From positions 496,001 through 560,000 of the forward strand of contig OW818699.1 in the NCBI GenBank assembly GCA_942493385.1: a DNA stretch of 64,000 nucleotides, written 5' to 3'. The notes under the pieces were generated by a model, which was not told where the DNA came from, ran no database searches, and saw nothing but the letters and a program-made list of their open reading frames with translations. The DNA is from UBA8389 sp942493385 (GTDB lineage Bacteria; Bacteroidota; Bacteroidia; Bacteroidales; UBA1402). Position numbers and translations under genes: made by a program. How positions within the stretch are numbered: position 1 is the stretch's first letter; each line of letters begins with the position of its first letter. Shown here in pieces: positions 45,195-54,483 of this stretch.

Positions 45195-45944
45195 ATGAAA
45201 GTTGGATTAATTGGGTTTGGAAAAACAGGGAAAGCGGTTGCTAATGTCATTCTTCAAAATAAAGAATTCTGTTTGGAATGGGTCCTTAGAAGGAGTACGC
45301 TGTTAGAACATAGAAGTGTCCCAGAATTTTTGGGTGTACAATCAGATGAACCCGGTCTTATCTATTCTAGTTTCACTATAGAATTTCAGGATTTGATAGA
45401 AAGTCATCCCGTAGATATTATCATCGATTTTTCATCTAAATCTGGTATCTACACCTATGGTAAGATTGCTGCGAAGCGAAAGATTATGATTATTTCCGCA
45501 ATTTCGCATTACAATGACGAAGAAAAGGAATTATTAAAAGAACTTTCAAAAGAAACAGTCGTTTTTTGGAGTCCCAATATTACTTTAGGGGTGAATTATT
45601 TGATGTTTGCTGCAAAGTTCCTCAAGAAAATTGCTCCATGGGTCGATATTGAAATTATTGAAGAACACTTTAAGGGTAAAGAAGGGATTTCGGGTACTGC
45701 AATTAAAATTGCTGAAGCATTGGATTTGGAGAAGTCGGACATTAATTCTGTACGGGCAGGAGGGATTGTTGGAAAACACGAAGTTATTTTTGGTTTTCCG
45801 TATCAAACTGTCCGATTGATTCATGAGTCAATATCAAGGGAAGCTTTTGGGAATGGGGTCATTTTTGTTGCAGAGAATCTTCTTGACAAAGGAATTGGGA
45901 TGTATACTTTTGAAGATATCTTATTGCCGTATTTCAAATCTTAA
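45195..45944 (+). CDS. DapB-family (dihydrodipicolinate reductase-like) protein with altered active site
   Basis: This 249-residue protein shows the DapB order: a Rossmann turn at residues 5-13 (LIGFGKTGK), SSKSGIYTYG, WSPNITLGVNYLMFAAK and, in the C-terminal domain, EEHFKGKEGISGTA. Escherichia coli DapB uses two adjacent histidines and a Lys in HHxxK. Here His158 is kept, the second is Phe159, and Lys162 is kept. SGTA is intact. The start at 45195 follows GAAG. Upstream codons in the frame from 45135 are not family-like. It may be a true but variant DapB or a paralogue with another role. It is 2 nt upstream of the CPA antiporter gene, an odd context for lysine synthesis. Confidence 0.75.
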   Translation: MKVGLIGFGKTGKAVANVILQNKEFCLEWVLRRSTLLEHRSVPEFLGVQSDEPGLIYSSFTIEFQDLIESHPVDIIIDFSSKSGIYTYGKIAAKRKIMIISAISHYNDEEKELLKELSKETVVFWSPNITLGVNYLMFAAKFLKKIAPWVDIEIIEEHFKGKEGISGTAIKIAEALDLEKSDINSVRAGGIVGKHEVIFGFPYQTVRLIHESISREAFGNGVIFVAENLLDKGIGMYTFEDILLPYFKS

Positions 45945-45946
45945 AT

Positions 45947-47128
45947 ATGAGTATCATCATAACATTGTGCTTACTTTTACTCTTGGCGTATATATTTGAC
46001 CTTAGCTCATCTAGGACAAAATTGCCATCTGTCATATTGCTTCTTCTTTTAGGTTGGGGAGTGAAGCAGATTGTTTCATTTTTTAATATTCCAGTGCCGA
46101 ATTTAACATCCGCGCTCCCGATTTTAGGAACCATCGGCCTGGTTTTAATTGTGCTTGAAGGCTCCCTGGAGCTTGAACTCAAAAAATCAAAAACAACCAT
46201 CATCTTAAAATCAACAGCCATCGCATTTATTCCCATCATCATCCTTTCTTTCGCACTGATGTTTGTTTTTCATTATTTTCAAAATTCCACTTATAAAATT
46301 GGATTGCTTAATGCCATTCCATTGGCAATTATAAGCAGTGCCATCGCGATTCCCAGTTCAAAGTATTTATTGACAAGGGACAAAGAATTCATTACCTACG
46401 AAAGCAGCCTGTCCGATATTTTTGGCGTGATCTTTTTTAATTTCATAGCTTTCAATAATGAATTCGGATTTCAGACTTTCAGTACGTTCTCTTTGCAAAT
46501 AGTGTTCATGTTGTTCTTGTCCTTTTTATCAACATTGGTGCTGGCGTACTTATTAAGCAAAATCAAGCATCACGTAAAATTTACCCCAATCATTCTACTG
46601 ATCATCTTAATCTATTCACTTTCCAAAATAATTCACTTACCCTCTTTGATTTTTATCTTATTATTCGGGATACTCATAAGTAATCTGGATAAATTGGAGC
46701 AATTCAAGATCATTCGTGTACTAAAGCCACAAATATTGAATAAGGAAGTTCAGAAGTTCAAAGAACTTACCAGCGAGATGACCTTTTTGATCAGGACGCT
46801 TTTTTTCTTGTTGTTTGGTTATCTTTTGGAAACATCCGAGTTGTTGAATACGAACACTTTGGTCTGGGCGATTGCAATTACTGCAGGTATATTCCTAATC
46901 AGAGGTTTGCTTATTTGGCTTTTCAAGTTGCCCTTTAAACCTCTATTTTTTATGGCTCCCAGAGGGCTTATAACCATTTTGTTGTTCTTGTCCATCCCTT
47001 TGAATCAGACTATTCCCATAGTCAATAAGTCGTTAATCGTACAAGTTATTGTTTTGTCTTCACTGGTGATGATGTACGGATTGATGAGGACGCATACCAA
47101 AAATGATACAAAGGAATCCTCTCTTTAA
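45947..47128 (+). CDS. Cation:proton antiporter, CPA-type
   Basis: This 393-residue protein has about 11-12 helices and the CPA1/NhaP-like pattern: a first helix after the N terminus, LPILGTIGLVLIVLEGSLEL, and SSAIAIPSSKYLLTRDKEF. The position of the ion-binding Asp pair of NhaP is partly changed: SDIFGVIFFN has one Asp, where the family often has ND or DD. APRGLITILLFL near the C terminus is the conserved MAPRG motif of the family. It probably exchanges Na+ or K+ for H+. It shares a transcript with the DapB-like gene (2-nt gap), and its stop overlaps that of the convergent MscS gene. Confidence 0.82.
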   Translation: MSIIITLCLLLLLAYIFDLSSSRTKLPSVILLLLLGWGVKQIVSFFNIPVPNLTSALPILGTIGLVLIVLEGSLELELKKSKTTIILKSTAIAFIPIIILSFALMFVFHYFQNSTYKIGLLNAIPLAIISSAIAIPSSKYLLTRDKEFITYESSLSDIFGVIFFNFIAFNNEFGFQTFSTFSLQIVFMLFLSFLSTLVLAYLLSKIKHHVKFTPIILLIILIYSLSKIIHLPSLIFILLFGILISNLDKLEQFKIIRVLKPQILNKEVQKFKELTSEMTFLIRTLFFLLFGYLLETSELLNTNTLVWAIAITAGIFLIRGLLIWLFKLPFKPLFFMAPRGLITILLFLSIPLNQTIPIVNKSLIVQVIVLSSLVMMYGLMRTHTKNDTKESSL

Positions 47129-48786
47129 TCAGAAGTCACTTTGAACCCAGGAGCTTTGTAGCCTTTCGGTAAATATTCGGTTGGGATGGCTGTTGTATTC
47201 CCATCGCGATTTGACTGGTAGTGCGGTGACATGATTTCGATACCCATTTCGTTGCAACAATCTTGTATATGTTGATGTAGTTCCGAATAAACGAATGCTT
47301 GTCGATTCGCCTCCTGTGTATAGGCATTGATTTGGTAGGTTACAAAAAAGTCATCGAGACTTGTTTGAAACACAAAGGGTTTTGGCTCTTTCAACAATCC
47401 GATTGTTCTATCAGAAGCTGTCAGTAATGCTTGATGGATGTCTTTCCAAGGGACTGAATAACCGATAGTGACTTTTGTGTTGATTATCAAACCATTAGAC
47501 TTGGAAAGTGTGCTGTAATTGATGGTATTCCCAGATAATACCGTAGAATTTGGAATGGTGATTTCTTCGTTTTTTATGGTTCTTAGCCTGGTAACTAATA
47601 AATTCTTTTCTACAACGTCACCTATAACATCTCCGATTTTAATGAAATCTCCAATCTTATACGGACGCATATAGGTGATAATCAATCCAGCTGCAACATT
47701 TGCAATGGAAGAGGAAGAACCTAATGAAAGCAAAACGCCGATGAAAACCGAAACCCCCTGGAATATATGGGAACTGGATCCCGGAAGTAAGGGAAAGATC
47801 AATACAAACATGAAGGCATATAGTAAAAAAGTCACTATACTGTTGGTCGGTTTTGCCCAATCGGGATGGAAACCAGATATCTTTAAGTTTTCAGCATCAA
47901 TTTCTGAAAAGATGTATTTGACGAATTTTAGGAGGTATTTCATTACAAAAAATATCACCAAAATGCTGAATAGGTTGGGCATAAAATTCCATATGCCTAA
48001 AAATGCACTTTTTAAGGGTGACCAAATCAAATTAAAAAGAATACCTGCCCATTGTCTGGAAAATGGGAAAATGCTAAAAATCAATGGCAGAGTCACATAG
48101 CCTAACAATAAGTAGACCAACCATCGGGATATTCGAACTAAAAAAAAGATAACGCGACTTTCCTGCTCAGCTTTCAAAAAGGTGTAGTCTTTGTAAATAA
48201 AGTCTTTGAAAAATGCATCCTTTTTTCGGTCGAGATATCCATAAAGCCTTTTATAACCCTTACCAATCAGATGTAAGACCAACCAAGTCAATCCTACTAC
48301 TAACAGGATCAACCCAATCCGAAGGAGCCACCTCGTTAAATTATTTTCACTTTTTGCCTGCCTTAAAGATGCTTTTATGATTTTATTGTAATTGTCGGAC
48401 ACCTCCAAGATACTTTTCCCATACCAGCGTGCATCCATTTCCGAAACACTCATGATGATAAAATCACCATATACTATGTCCATATTATGTTCAGAAGGGG
48501 AGGTGTAGATCGAATCAATTTTCAGAAAATCTTCGTCATACAATTTCTGAATCCTTTTGGTGATATTGATTGCCCTTTCCCTGGGTAAGGTGGCTGCAAG
48601 CTTTGAGTGGATATAGAACAGGGTATCTTTCATAACACCAGTAACTGGATATCCCTTGTTCAGCATTTGCAATTCAACCGATGGAATGGAGTCATTTGGT
48701 GTTTTTGCTTTGTTCGACTGAGCAGATGTTAGCCATCCTACCAACAAGAAAAGAATCAGTGAATAATACTTCTTTTGATGTGCCAT
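47125..48786 (-). CDS. Mechanosensitive channel, MscS family
   Basis: This protein is about 553 residues with a signal sequence (QKKYYSLILFLLVGWLTSAQ). A frame from 48870 exists, but 48786 begins with this clean signal. A periplasmic domain of about 140 residues follows, then several membrane helices, then the MscS core: the pore-lining helix GSSSSIANVAAGLIITYMRP and the beta domain with GDVIGDVVEKNLLVTRLRTI, ending in the C-terminal cage (FVYSELHQHIQDCCNEMG). It opens under membrane tension to release solutes on osmotic downshock. The length fits the larger MscM-like class. Its 3' end meets the CPA antiporter gene. It is part of the osmotic-stress set. Confidence 0.92.
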   Translation of the reverse strand: MAHQKKYYSLILFLLVGWLTSAQSNKAKTPNDSIPSVELQMLNKGYPVTGVMKDTLFYIHSKLAATLPRERAINITKRIQKLYDEDFLKIDSIYTSPSEHNMDIVYGDFIIMSVSEMDARWYGKSILEVSDNYNKIIKASLRQAKSENNLTRWLLRIGLILLVVGLTWLVLHLIGKGYKRLYGYLDRKKDAFFKDFIYKDYTFLKAEQESRVIFFLVRISRWLVYLLLGYVTLPLIFSIFPFSRQWAGILFNLIWSPLKSAFLGIWNFMPNLFSILVIFFVMKYLLKFVKYIFSEIDAENLKISGFHPDWAKPTNSIVTFLLYAFMFVLIFPLLPGSSSHIFQGVSVFIGVLLSLGSSSSIANVAAGLIITYMRPYKIGDFIKIGDVIGDVVEKNLLVTRLRTIKNEEITIPNSTVLSGNTINYSTLSKSNGLIINTKVTIGYSVPWKDIHQALLTASDRTIGLLKEPKPFVFQTSLDDFFVTYQINAYTQEANRQAFVYSELHQHIQDCCNEMGIEIMSPHYQSNRDGNTTAIPTEYLPKGYKAPGFKVTSD

Positions 48787-48962
48787 TTTCACAGGATCAT
48801 TTACGTTTAAGAGATGTAAGATATACATTTTAACCCCGAGATGCAAAAAACGACTTGGATAATTGCTCAAACCTCAATTCAAATGTGTCGGAATTAGTAT
48901 TTATTAAGATAAATCTATTTGATATATAAGGGTTTAACTACCTTTTTCTTCATTTTTTTGTG

Positions 48963-48970
48963 TATATTTG
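48963..48970 (+). promoter_or_regulatory. -7 box for the OtsAB-type fusion
   Basis: TATATTTG matches TAnnTTTG. It lies 80 nt upstream of the ATG at 49051, so the leader RNA would be about 75 nt long. The 264-nt gap from MscS (48787-49050) holds only this. Confidence 0.5.
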
Positions 48971-49050
48971 GTGTTACTGCACGATCCTGCCCTCATTCTG
49001 GGCCACGACACCTCTACTAGCATCTATCTTAGTAAACTAATAATAGTATA

Positions 49051-51240
49051 ATGAAACTTTTTATCATTTCCAATCGGTTGCCGCTTAAGGTGACCAGGAA
49101 TGAAGATCAAACTTTTGAATATCAAAGAAGCGAGGGAGGGCTGGCAACCGGTCTTGGTTCATTGGAAGTAACTATTGAAAGGCATTGGATAGGTTGGCCT
49201 GGAATTTTTTTAGATTCAAAAGAAGAACGTCATGATGTGACCAGACATCTGGAATCATTTAATTTCCATCCTGTTTTTTTATCCGAGAAACAGATTGTCA
49301 ACTATTATGAGGGATACAGCAACAGTATTCTGTGGCCTCTTTGCCATTATTTTTATTCTTTTGTAGAATACGATACCAATTATTGGGAATCGTATAAAGA
49401 AGTAAACCTTTTATTTGCCAGTATTGCCTCAGGATTAATTAAAGCCGGAGATATGGTGTGGGTTCACGATTACCAGTTAATGCTTTTGCCAAAAATGATT
49501 CGTAAAAGTACAAAAGCAGGTGGTATCGGTTATTTTCACCACATTCCTTTTCCATCGTATGAACTTTTCCGAGTACTCCCAGAGCGTGCTGAAATCTTGG
49601 ATGGGCTTTTAGGCGCAGACTTAATCGCCTTTCATACCCATGACTACATGAGGCATTTTATAAGCGCTGTGGAAAGGGTTATGGAATTGGAGTTCCGTTT
49701 GGACAAAGTCTTGATTGATTATAGGATGGTACATGTTGGAGCCTATCCAATGGGCATCAATTATTTGCAGTATTATGACGCCATTTTGAATCCAGTCATT
49801 CAGGAAAAGGCAAGGGAATTACGCCATAATTATGGAGAAAACAAACTGGTCTTATCTGTCGATCGCTTAGATTATAGCAAAGGTGTTTTGCATCGTTTAA
49901 AGGGTTTTGTTCACTTTCTTGAAAATCATCCTGAGTACCATGGGAAAGTGTCTCTAGTAATGCTTCTTGTGCCTTCCAGGGACTCGGTCGGAAGATATGC
50001 TGAATTAAAGACGAAGGTTGACGAACGAATTGGGTTCATCAATGGCATGTATTCGACCATCAATTGGACGCCCATTCATTATTTTTACCACAGTTTGGAA
50101 TTTGAAGAGTTGGCTGCATTGTATCACATTGCTGATATCGCTTTGGTGACCCCTTTGCGAGATGGAATGAATTTGGTAGCCAAAGAATATGTCGCCGCCA
50201 AACGGGATAAGCCAGGAACCCTGATTCTAAGCGAAATGGCAGGTGCGGCAGTGGAGTTGAGCGATGCCATCGTAATTAATCCGAATAATCCCGAGGCAAT
50301 CGAATGGGCCCTTATAGATGCTTTGGAAATGAGCCAAGAAGAGCAATTTGCCAGAATGGTAAAAATGCAAAAAGTGATTTCTCGTCAGAACGTTAAAAAG
50401 TGGGCAAATGATTTTATAACTGAATTGACCCGTATTTGTCTTCGAAATAAAGAAAACGACCGGAAAAGAATTCTTCCAAATCGCATAAAGCCTTTATGTC
50501 ATTCTTATAGAAATGCAGAGAAAAGACTGTTGATTTTAGACTATGACGGTACCCTTTCACCTTTCAAAAACAAGCCTGAGGATGCCTTTCCAACTTCAGT
50601 GTTGATGCAACTATTAACTCAATTGGCGTCTGATCCACGAAATAGAGTCGTGATCAGTAGTGGTAGAGATATGCAGACCCTTGAAAAATGGCTTGGTCAT
50701 CTTCCATTGGATATGGCTGCTGAACACGGTGCTTTTTATAAGGAAAATGGAGTATGGAATAGAAAGACGAGTACGATTTCCTGGGATGATGAAATTTTGC
50801 ATATTTTTCAGGAATTTCTGGATAAGACGCCACAGTCAAAACTGGAAGTCAAGGACACCGCATTGGTATGGCATTTCCGAAAGGTGGATGCCTGGTTGGC
50901 TTCCATTCGCGAGCAACAACTTATCAATGCATTGATGAAACCATGTGCACACCTGCGTCTGCAGATTATGCGGGGCAACAAGATTTTGGAAGTAAAATCA
51001 CCTATTTACAACAAAGGAGTCGAAGCGAGGCGTTTGTTGCAGGAAGATCCGTTCGATTTTATTCTCGCTATTGGCGATGATACGACGGATGAAGATACTT
51101 TCAATGCCTTGCCACGTTCAGCCTTTACAGTTAAAGTTGGCGGCCCCTGTAAATCGGCCAATTATTATTTGCTTTCTCAATCGGAAACGTTGCCGTTGCT
51201 TCAATCGCTGATAACATGTTCAGGGTCGAATGAATCTTGA
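49051..51240 (+). CDS. otsA-otsB: Bifunctional trehalose-6-phosphate synthase/phosphatase
   Basis: This 729-residue fusion makes trehalose, a compatible solute, in two steps. The N-terminal GT20 domain (about residues 1-470) has FIISNRLPLKV, GGLATGLGSLE, WVHDYQLMLLPKMI, IGYFHHIPFPSYELFR, VDRLDYSKGV and DGMNLVAKEYVA, which bind UDP-glucose and glucose 6-phosphate. The C-terminal HAD phosphatase (about 490-729) has LDYDGTLSPF with nucleophile Asp at residue 498, SSGRD near residue 535, and AIGDDTTDED near residue 675. Such fusions are widespread in Bacteroidota. Its 3' end overlaps by 21 nt the convergent GH15 gene, and a TATATTTG box lies upstream. Confidence 0.93.
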   Translation: MKLFIISNRLPLKVTRNEDQTFEYQRSEGGLATGLGSLEVTIERHWIGWPGIFLDSKEERHDVTRHLESFNFHPVFLSEKQIVNYYEGYSNSILWPLCHYFYSFVEYDTNYWESYKEVNLLFASIASGLIKAGDMVWVHDYQLMLLPKMIRKSTKAGGIGYFHHIPFPSYELFRVLPERAEILDGLLGADLIAFHTHDYMRHFISAVERVMELEFRLDKVLIDYRMVHVGAYPMGINYLQYYDAILNPVIQEKARELRHNYGENKLVLSVDRLDYSKGVLHRLKGFVHFLENHPEYHGKVSLVMLLVPSRDSVGRYAELKTKVDERIGFINGMYSTINWTPIHYFYHSLEFEELAALYHIADIALVTPLRDGMNLVAKEYVAAKRDKPGTLILSEMAGAAVELSDAIVINPNNPEAIEWALIDALEMSQEEQFARMVKMQKVISRQNVKKWANDFITELTRICLRNKENDRKRILPNRIKPLCHSYRNAEKRLLILDYDGTLSPFKNKPEDAFPTSVLMQLLTQLASDPRNRVVISSGRDMQTLEKWLGHLPLDMAAEHGAFYKENGVWNRKTSTISWDDEILHIFQEFLDKTPQSKLEVKDTALVWHFRKVDAWLASIREQQLINALMKPCAHLRLQIMRGNKILEVKSPIYNKGVEARRLLQEDPFDFILAIGDDTTDEDTFNALPRSAFTVKVGGPCKSANYYLLSQSETLPLLQSLITCSGSNES

Positions 51241-53016
51241 TATCTCTACCTTGTCAGCGAACAGCATGGCGGAGTGAAGAAGCGCCAAATGGGAATAGGC
51301 CTGTGGGAAATTACCTAATTGTTTTTTGGTTTCAAAGTCAATATCTTCACTGAAAAGTCCCACATGATTGGAGTAAGTCAAGATTTTCTGAAATATTAAA
51401 AGTGCTTCCTCCTTTTCCCCAATGGCAAACAGCGCTTGTACCAACCAGAAGGTACAAATGGTGAAAGCCGACTTGGGATGACCAAAATCATCCTGGTGTC
51501 TATATCTGTAAAGTAGTCCTTCGTGCAATAAAACATTTTGTATGGAGCGTACTGTTTTGATAAATCGTTCATCGTTGGCTGAGATGAAACCATACATTTC
51601 CATCAGTAAAAGTGAGGAATCCAATTCTTCATTTTCGTACGTCTGCGAAAAGCTTTGGATCGATTCTTTCCATCCTTTTTCAAGGACTTCCTTGCGAATG
51701 AGCCCAGCTTCCTTTTTCCATTTATCGACATATCTTTTTTCATGGAGCATTTCCGCAATTCGAACGCCTCTGTCCAAAGCGACCCAACTCATGACCTTGG
51801 AGTGAACAAAGTGTTGTTGCACCCCTCGGATCTCCCAGATACCATTGTCGGGATTGGGCCATTCATCCTGTACGGTTCGTAAGATATTCTTTACAATTTC
51901 CCACATTTCCTCGATTTCGTTCAATGTACCTGGAAAGTGTTGATAATACTGCCAAATGACGTCCATCAGATAGCCCAAAGAATCATTCTGTTTCTGAAAG
52001 TAAGCAGCATTACCGACTCGAACAGGTTTTGAATCGGCAAATCCGCTAAGATGTTCAAGAATTTCTTCTGACAGAATTCGCTCACCACGAATGCCATACA
52101 TGATCTGAAAAGTTTCACTTTTACTTTTTAGAATGCCATTGATAAAATCCATAAAACGAAACGCTGCTCCTCGATGCCCCAGTGTTAGGAGTATTTTTAT
52201 GGACATGGATGCGTCACGCAACCAACAAAACCGGTAATCCCAATTTCGCACTTCCCCCTCTGTCTCGGGAATGCTGGTCGTAAGTGCTGCCAAAACTGCT
52301 CCGGTCGGATGATACGACATCAGTTTTAGAATCAGCATGCTTCGCTCAATCTCTTCCGAAAAAAGGTTGAATTTTTTTGCTCTGTTGGTCCAGTTCAACC
52401 AATAAACACGTGTGCGCTGGTATTCTAATTCGACCCTGTCTTGGTTAATAGGAATAAGTTTCTGATGGTAAGAAACTAAAACATAATTGTCGCTCATCAA
52501 TACCAATTCCTCTCTATTGATGATGGCTTCCAGGTTCAGATTGGAGTACAGATAAACGGTATCCCTGACATTCTCTTTTGAAATGGTCTTGATATAATCC
52601 GGTCCGAACTTGTGATAGGAATCATCTCTGGCATAGTTTAATTTCGGTTCATACTCGATCCGAAAGCGAGGAGCCCCGCTCACCAATCGTATTAAGCGAT
52701 ACAATTCAGGAGGAAGATAATGGCTGTTGTATTCACTGATGGTGTAGCGTGGCATGAAATCGATGATTTCAAAACAACCCTCCATTGAATCGAAACGAGT
52801 GATAAGAATATTTGTATGGCTGATGTATTTTTGAGTGATGGTATATGATGCCGCAACTTCAATACTCAAGTGACCACCTTTGGAATCATCCAATATACGT
52901 GCAAATATGGACGGTGAATCAAAATCGGGAAAACACAACCAATCGACGCTGCCATTACTGGAAATTAGTGCGGCAGATCTACAGTTGCCAACAACTCCGT
53001 AATCTAGTGTACCCAT
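51220..53016 (-). CDS. GH15 family protein with TREH_N domain, probable trehalase
   Basis: This 598-residue protein has an N-terminal trehalase-like domain (TREH_N, residues about 5-170) beginning LDYGVVGNCRSAALISSNGS then WLCFPDFDSP. The GH15 (alpha/alpha)6 domain follows with NWDYRFCWLRDASMSIKIL near residue 260 and NPDNGIWEIRG near residue 390, in which Glu is the likely catalytic acid. GH15 enzymes with this N-terminal domain include trehalases of actinobacteria and archaea, so trehalose cleavage is the best guess, with glucoamylase as an alternative. It sits tail-to-tail with the trehalose synthesis fusion. No signal peptide is present, so it acts in the cytosol. Confidence 0.88.
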   Translation of the reverse strand: MGTLDYGVVGNCRSAALISSNGSVDWLCFPDFDSPSIFARILDDSKGGHLSIEVAASYTITQKYISHTNILITRFDSMEGCFEIIDFMPRYTISEYNSHYLPPELYRLIRLVSGAPRFRIEYEPKLNYARDDSYHKFGPDYIKTISKENVRDTVYLYSNLNLEAIINREELVLMSDNYVLVSYHQKLIPINQDRVELEYQRTRVYWLNWTNRAKKFNLFSEEIERSMLILKLMSYHPTGAVLAALTTSIPETEGEVRNWDYRFCWLRDASMSIKILLTLGHRGAAFRFMDFINGILKSKSETFQIMYGIRGERILSEEILEHLSGFADSKPVRVGNAAYFQKQNDSLGYLMDVIWQYYQHFPGTLNEIEEMWEIVKNILRTVQDEWPNPDNGIWEIRGVQQHFVHSKVMSWVALDRGVRIAEMLHEKRYVDKWKKEAGLIRKEVLEKGWKESIQSFSQTYENEELDSSLLLMEMYGFISANDERFIKTVRSIQNVLLHEGLLYRYRHQDDFGHPKSAFTICTFWLVQALFAIGEKEEALLIFQKILTYSNHVGLFSEDIDFETKKQLGNFPQAYSHLALLHSAMLFADKVEISRFIRP

Positions 53017-53074
53017 TCTTTAATCATTTGAAGTGAAAGTACAACTAATAATGCCAATAAACCATCATTATGAT

Positions 53075-54205
53075 CTATTGTTTGATTCGATTTTCCAATT
53101 CACTCTTTTTTTTCTTCTCTAATGCATCCTTTTTAGCAGCCGCTACTTTCGCTTTCTTTTCAAAATATCCTCTGAAAAGAAAATTATGTTTGGCAGCATT
53201 CATATTTTCATCCAAACCTTTGGAACTGCTTCTAAGATTGATCATGGTCTGATTCAAATTCTCGGCAAAAGTAGTGTCACGAATGAGCCGACCGAGCGTC
53301 CCATTTCCCTTGTTGATTTTTTGCATCATTTCGGTGAGTTGCTTTGACAAGACCTGCGCATTACTTGCAGTAACATTCAATTTTGCCATCATGGTATCAG
53401 TCCCTGTCAAACCCTCTGACGCCCTTTTAAAATTCAATATGCTTTGATTTAGATTCTCGGCTATGGTTGAATCCTGAATGAGCCGACCGAGCGTTCCATC
53501 ACCCTTGTTGATTTTGTTTGTTATCTCGGCTAATTGGTGTGAGATATACTCTGCATTGCTTGCCGTTACTTTCAAGCTTGCCATCACTACATCCGAACCT
53601 TTTAAACCATTGGAAAACAGATTCAGATTGGAGATGGTTTGACTCAAATCTTCGGCAAGTTTCCGATCTAGGATTAATCGACTAAGGGTTCCATTTCCTC
53701 CATTTATGTTATCTGTAATTTCGGAAATCTGTTTCGAAATGTTTTCTGCATTTGCCGTGGTTGCATCCAGTCGTGCCATAATGGCATTTGTTTCAATAGT
53801 TTCGATTGTTTTAAGTCGTTGACCTTCAATTGCTAACGGAGCATCAGTACTGCCAGGCATTATTATAATTATTTTATCACCTATGATGCCTTCTGAACCC
53901 AACGTTACTTTGCAGTCCGATTTGATAAACTGCCACACATCCTTTTTTAGCATCAGATCGACTCGTACCGTCGTATCGTTAATTTGGATGATATTTTCGA
54001 CCGTACCAACATTGATTCCAGAAAAACGGATGTTATTTCCTACTTGCAATCCACTTACATTTGAAAAGGTAGAAGTCAGAGTAAACACTGGATTGAACAA
54101 GTTTTTTTGTTTTCCTATTATAAAGATGGCCAGCATAAAAAGTGCCAATCCGCCTATAATGAAAAGCCCAAGCTTAATTTTGTATTTTTGAGTATGTGCA
54201 TCCAT
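53075..54205 (-). CDS. MlaD-family protein with three 65-residue repeats
   Basis: This 376-residue protein has an N-terminal membrane helix (KLGLFIIGGLALFMLAIFII, residues 11-30) and an MlaD/MCE domain (about 39-120: FTLTSTFSNVSGLQVGNNIR, then VTLGSEGIIGDKIII). Three imperfect 65-residue repeats follow at residues 142-206, 207-271 and 272-336, each with an NAxxxSxQLxEI helix, a (N/D)GTLxRLI motif (at 171, 236 and 301) and (A)ENLNQ. A basic tail follows (FEKKAKVAAAKKDALEKKKK). The start at 54205 begins at DAHTQKYKIK. MCE proteins belong to phospholipid transport. The repeats resemble the helical ring extension of MCE proteins. No partner ABC genes are nearby. Confidence 0.85.
   Translation of the reverse strand: MDAHTQKYKIKLGLFIIGGLALFMLAIFIIGKQKNLFNPVFTLTSTFSNVSGLQVGNNIRFSGINVGTVENIIQINDTTVRVDLMLKKDVWQFIKSDCKVTLGSEGIIGDKIIIIMPGSTDAPLAIEGQRLKTIETIETNAIMARLDATTANAENISKQISEITDNINGGNGTLSRLILDRKLAEDLSQTISNLNLFSNGLKGSDVVMASLKVTASNAEYISHQLAEITNKINKGDGTLGRLIQDSTIAENLNQSILNFKRASEGLTGTDTMMAKLNVTASNAQVLSKQLTEMMQKINKGNGTLGRLIRDTTFAENLNQTMINLRSSSKGLDENMNAAKHNFLFRGYFEKKAKVAAAKKDALEKKKKSELENRIKQ
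53195..53782 (-). repeat. Three tandem 195-nt repeats in the MlaD gene
   Basis: Within the gene the period is 195 nt (65 codons), visible at both protein and DNA level. GAATGAGCCGACCGAGCGT occurs near 53282 and again near 53476. The unit is imperfect, and the 5'-most copy is the most diverged. Confidence 0.75.
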
Positions 54206-54372
54206 GTCCTTTATTCTTATTACCGCATCGTGCAATATCCAAATTATTTAAACAAGTTATATTACATAATTTTAGGAAAAAGTTACATAAATTCTTTGTT
54301 TTAAGGTGGTTTCTATGGATTAATCAAGTGTTTCAGTTATTACTTAATCACAAAATTGCTGATAACAATTTA

Positions 54373-54483
54373 TTAGGTAAATTTAAGCTTTTCAAATGCT
54401 TCCTTTTCTACCGCTATTTTGGATTTCTTTTCAAAATACCTACGGATAATGAACTTTTGTATGGATACATTCCAATTTTCAAA
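54373..54483 (-). pseudogene. Remnant of a second MlaD-type gene (3' end)
   Basis: On the minus strand the 37 codons ending at 54373 give NWNVSIQKFIIRRYFEKKSK and IAVEKEAFEKLKFT. These align with the last part of the MlaD gene at 53075, NMNAAKHNFLFRGYFEKKAK and VAAAKKDALEKKKK, at about 40-45% identity. The rest of the gene is missing, and repeat copy B begins at the next base (54484). It is probably the 3' tail of a lost MlaD paralogue. The AT-rich stretch 54206-54372 between the two MlaD sequences shows no recognisable gene. Confidence 0.65.
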
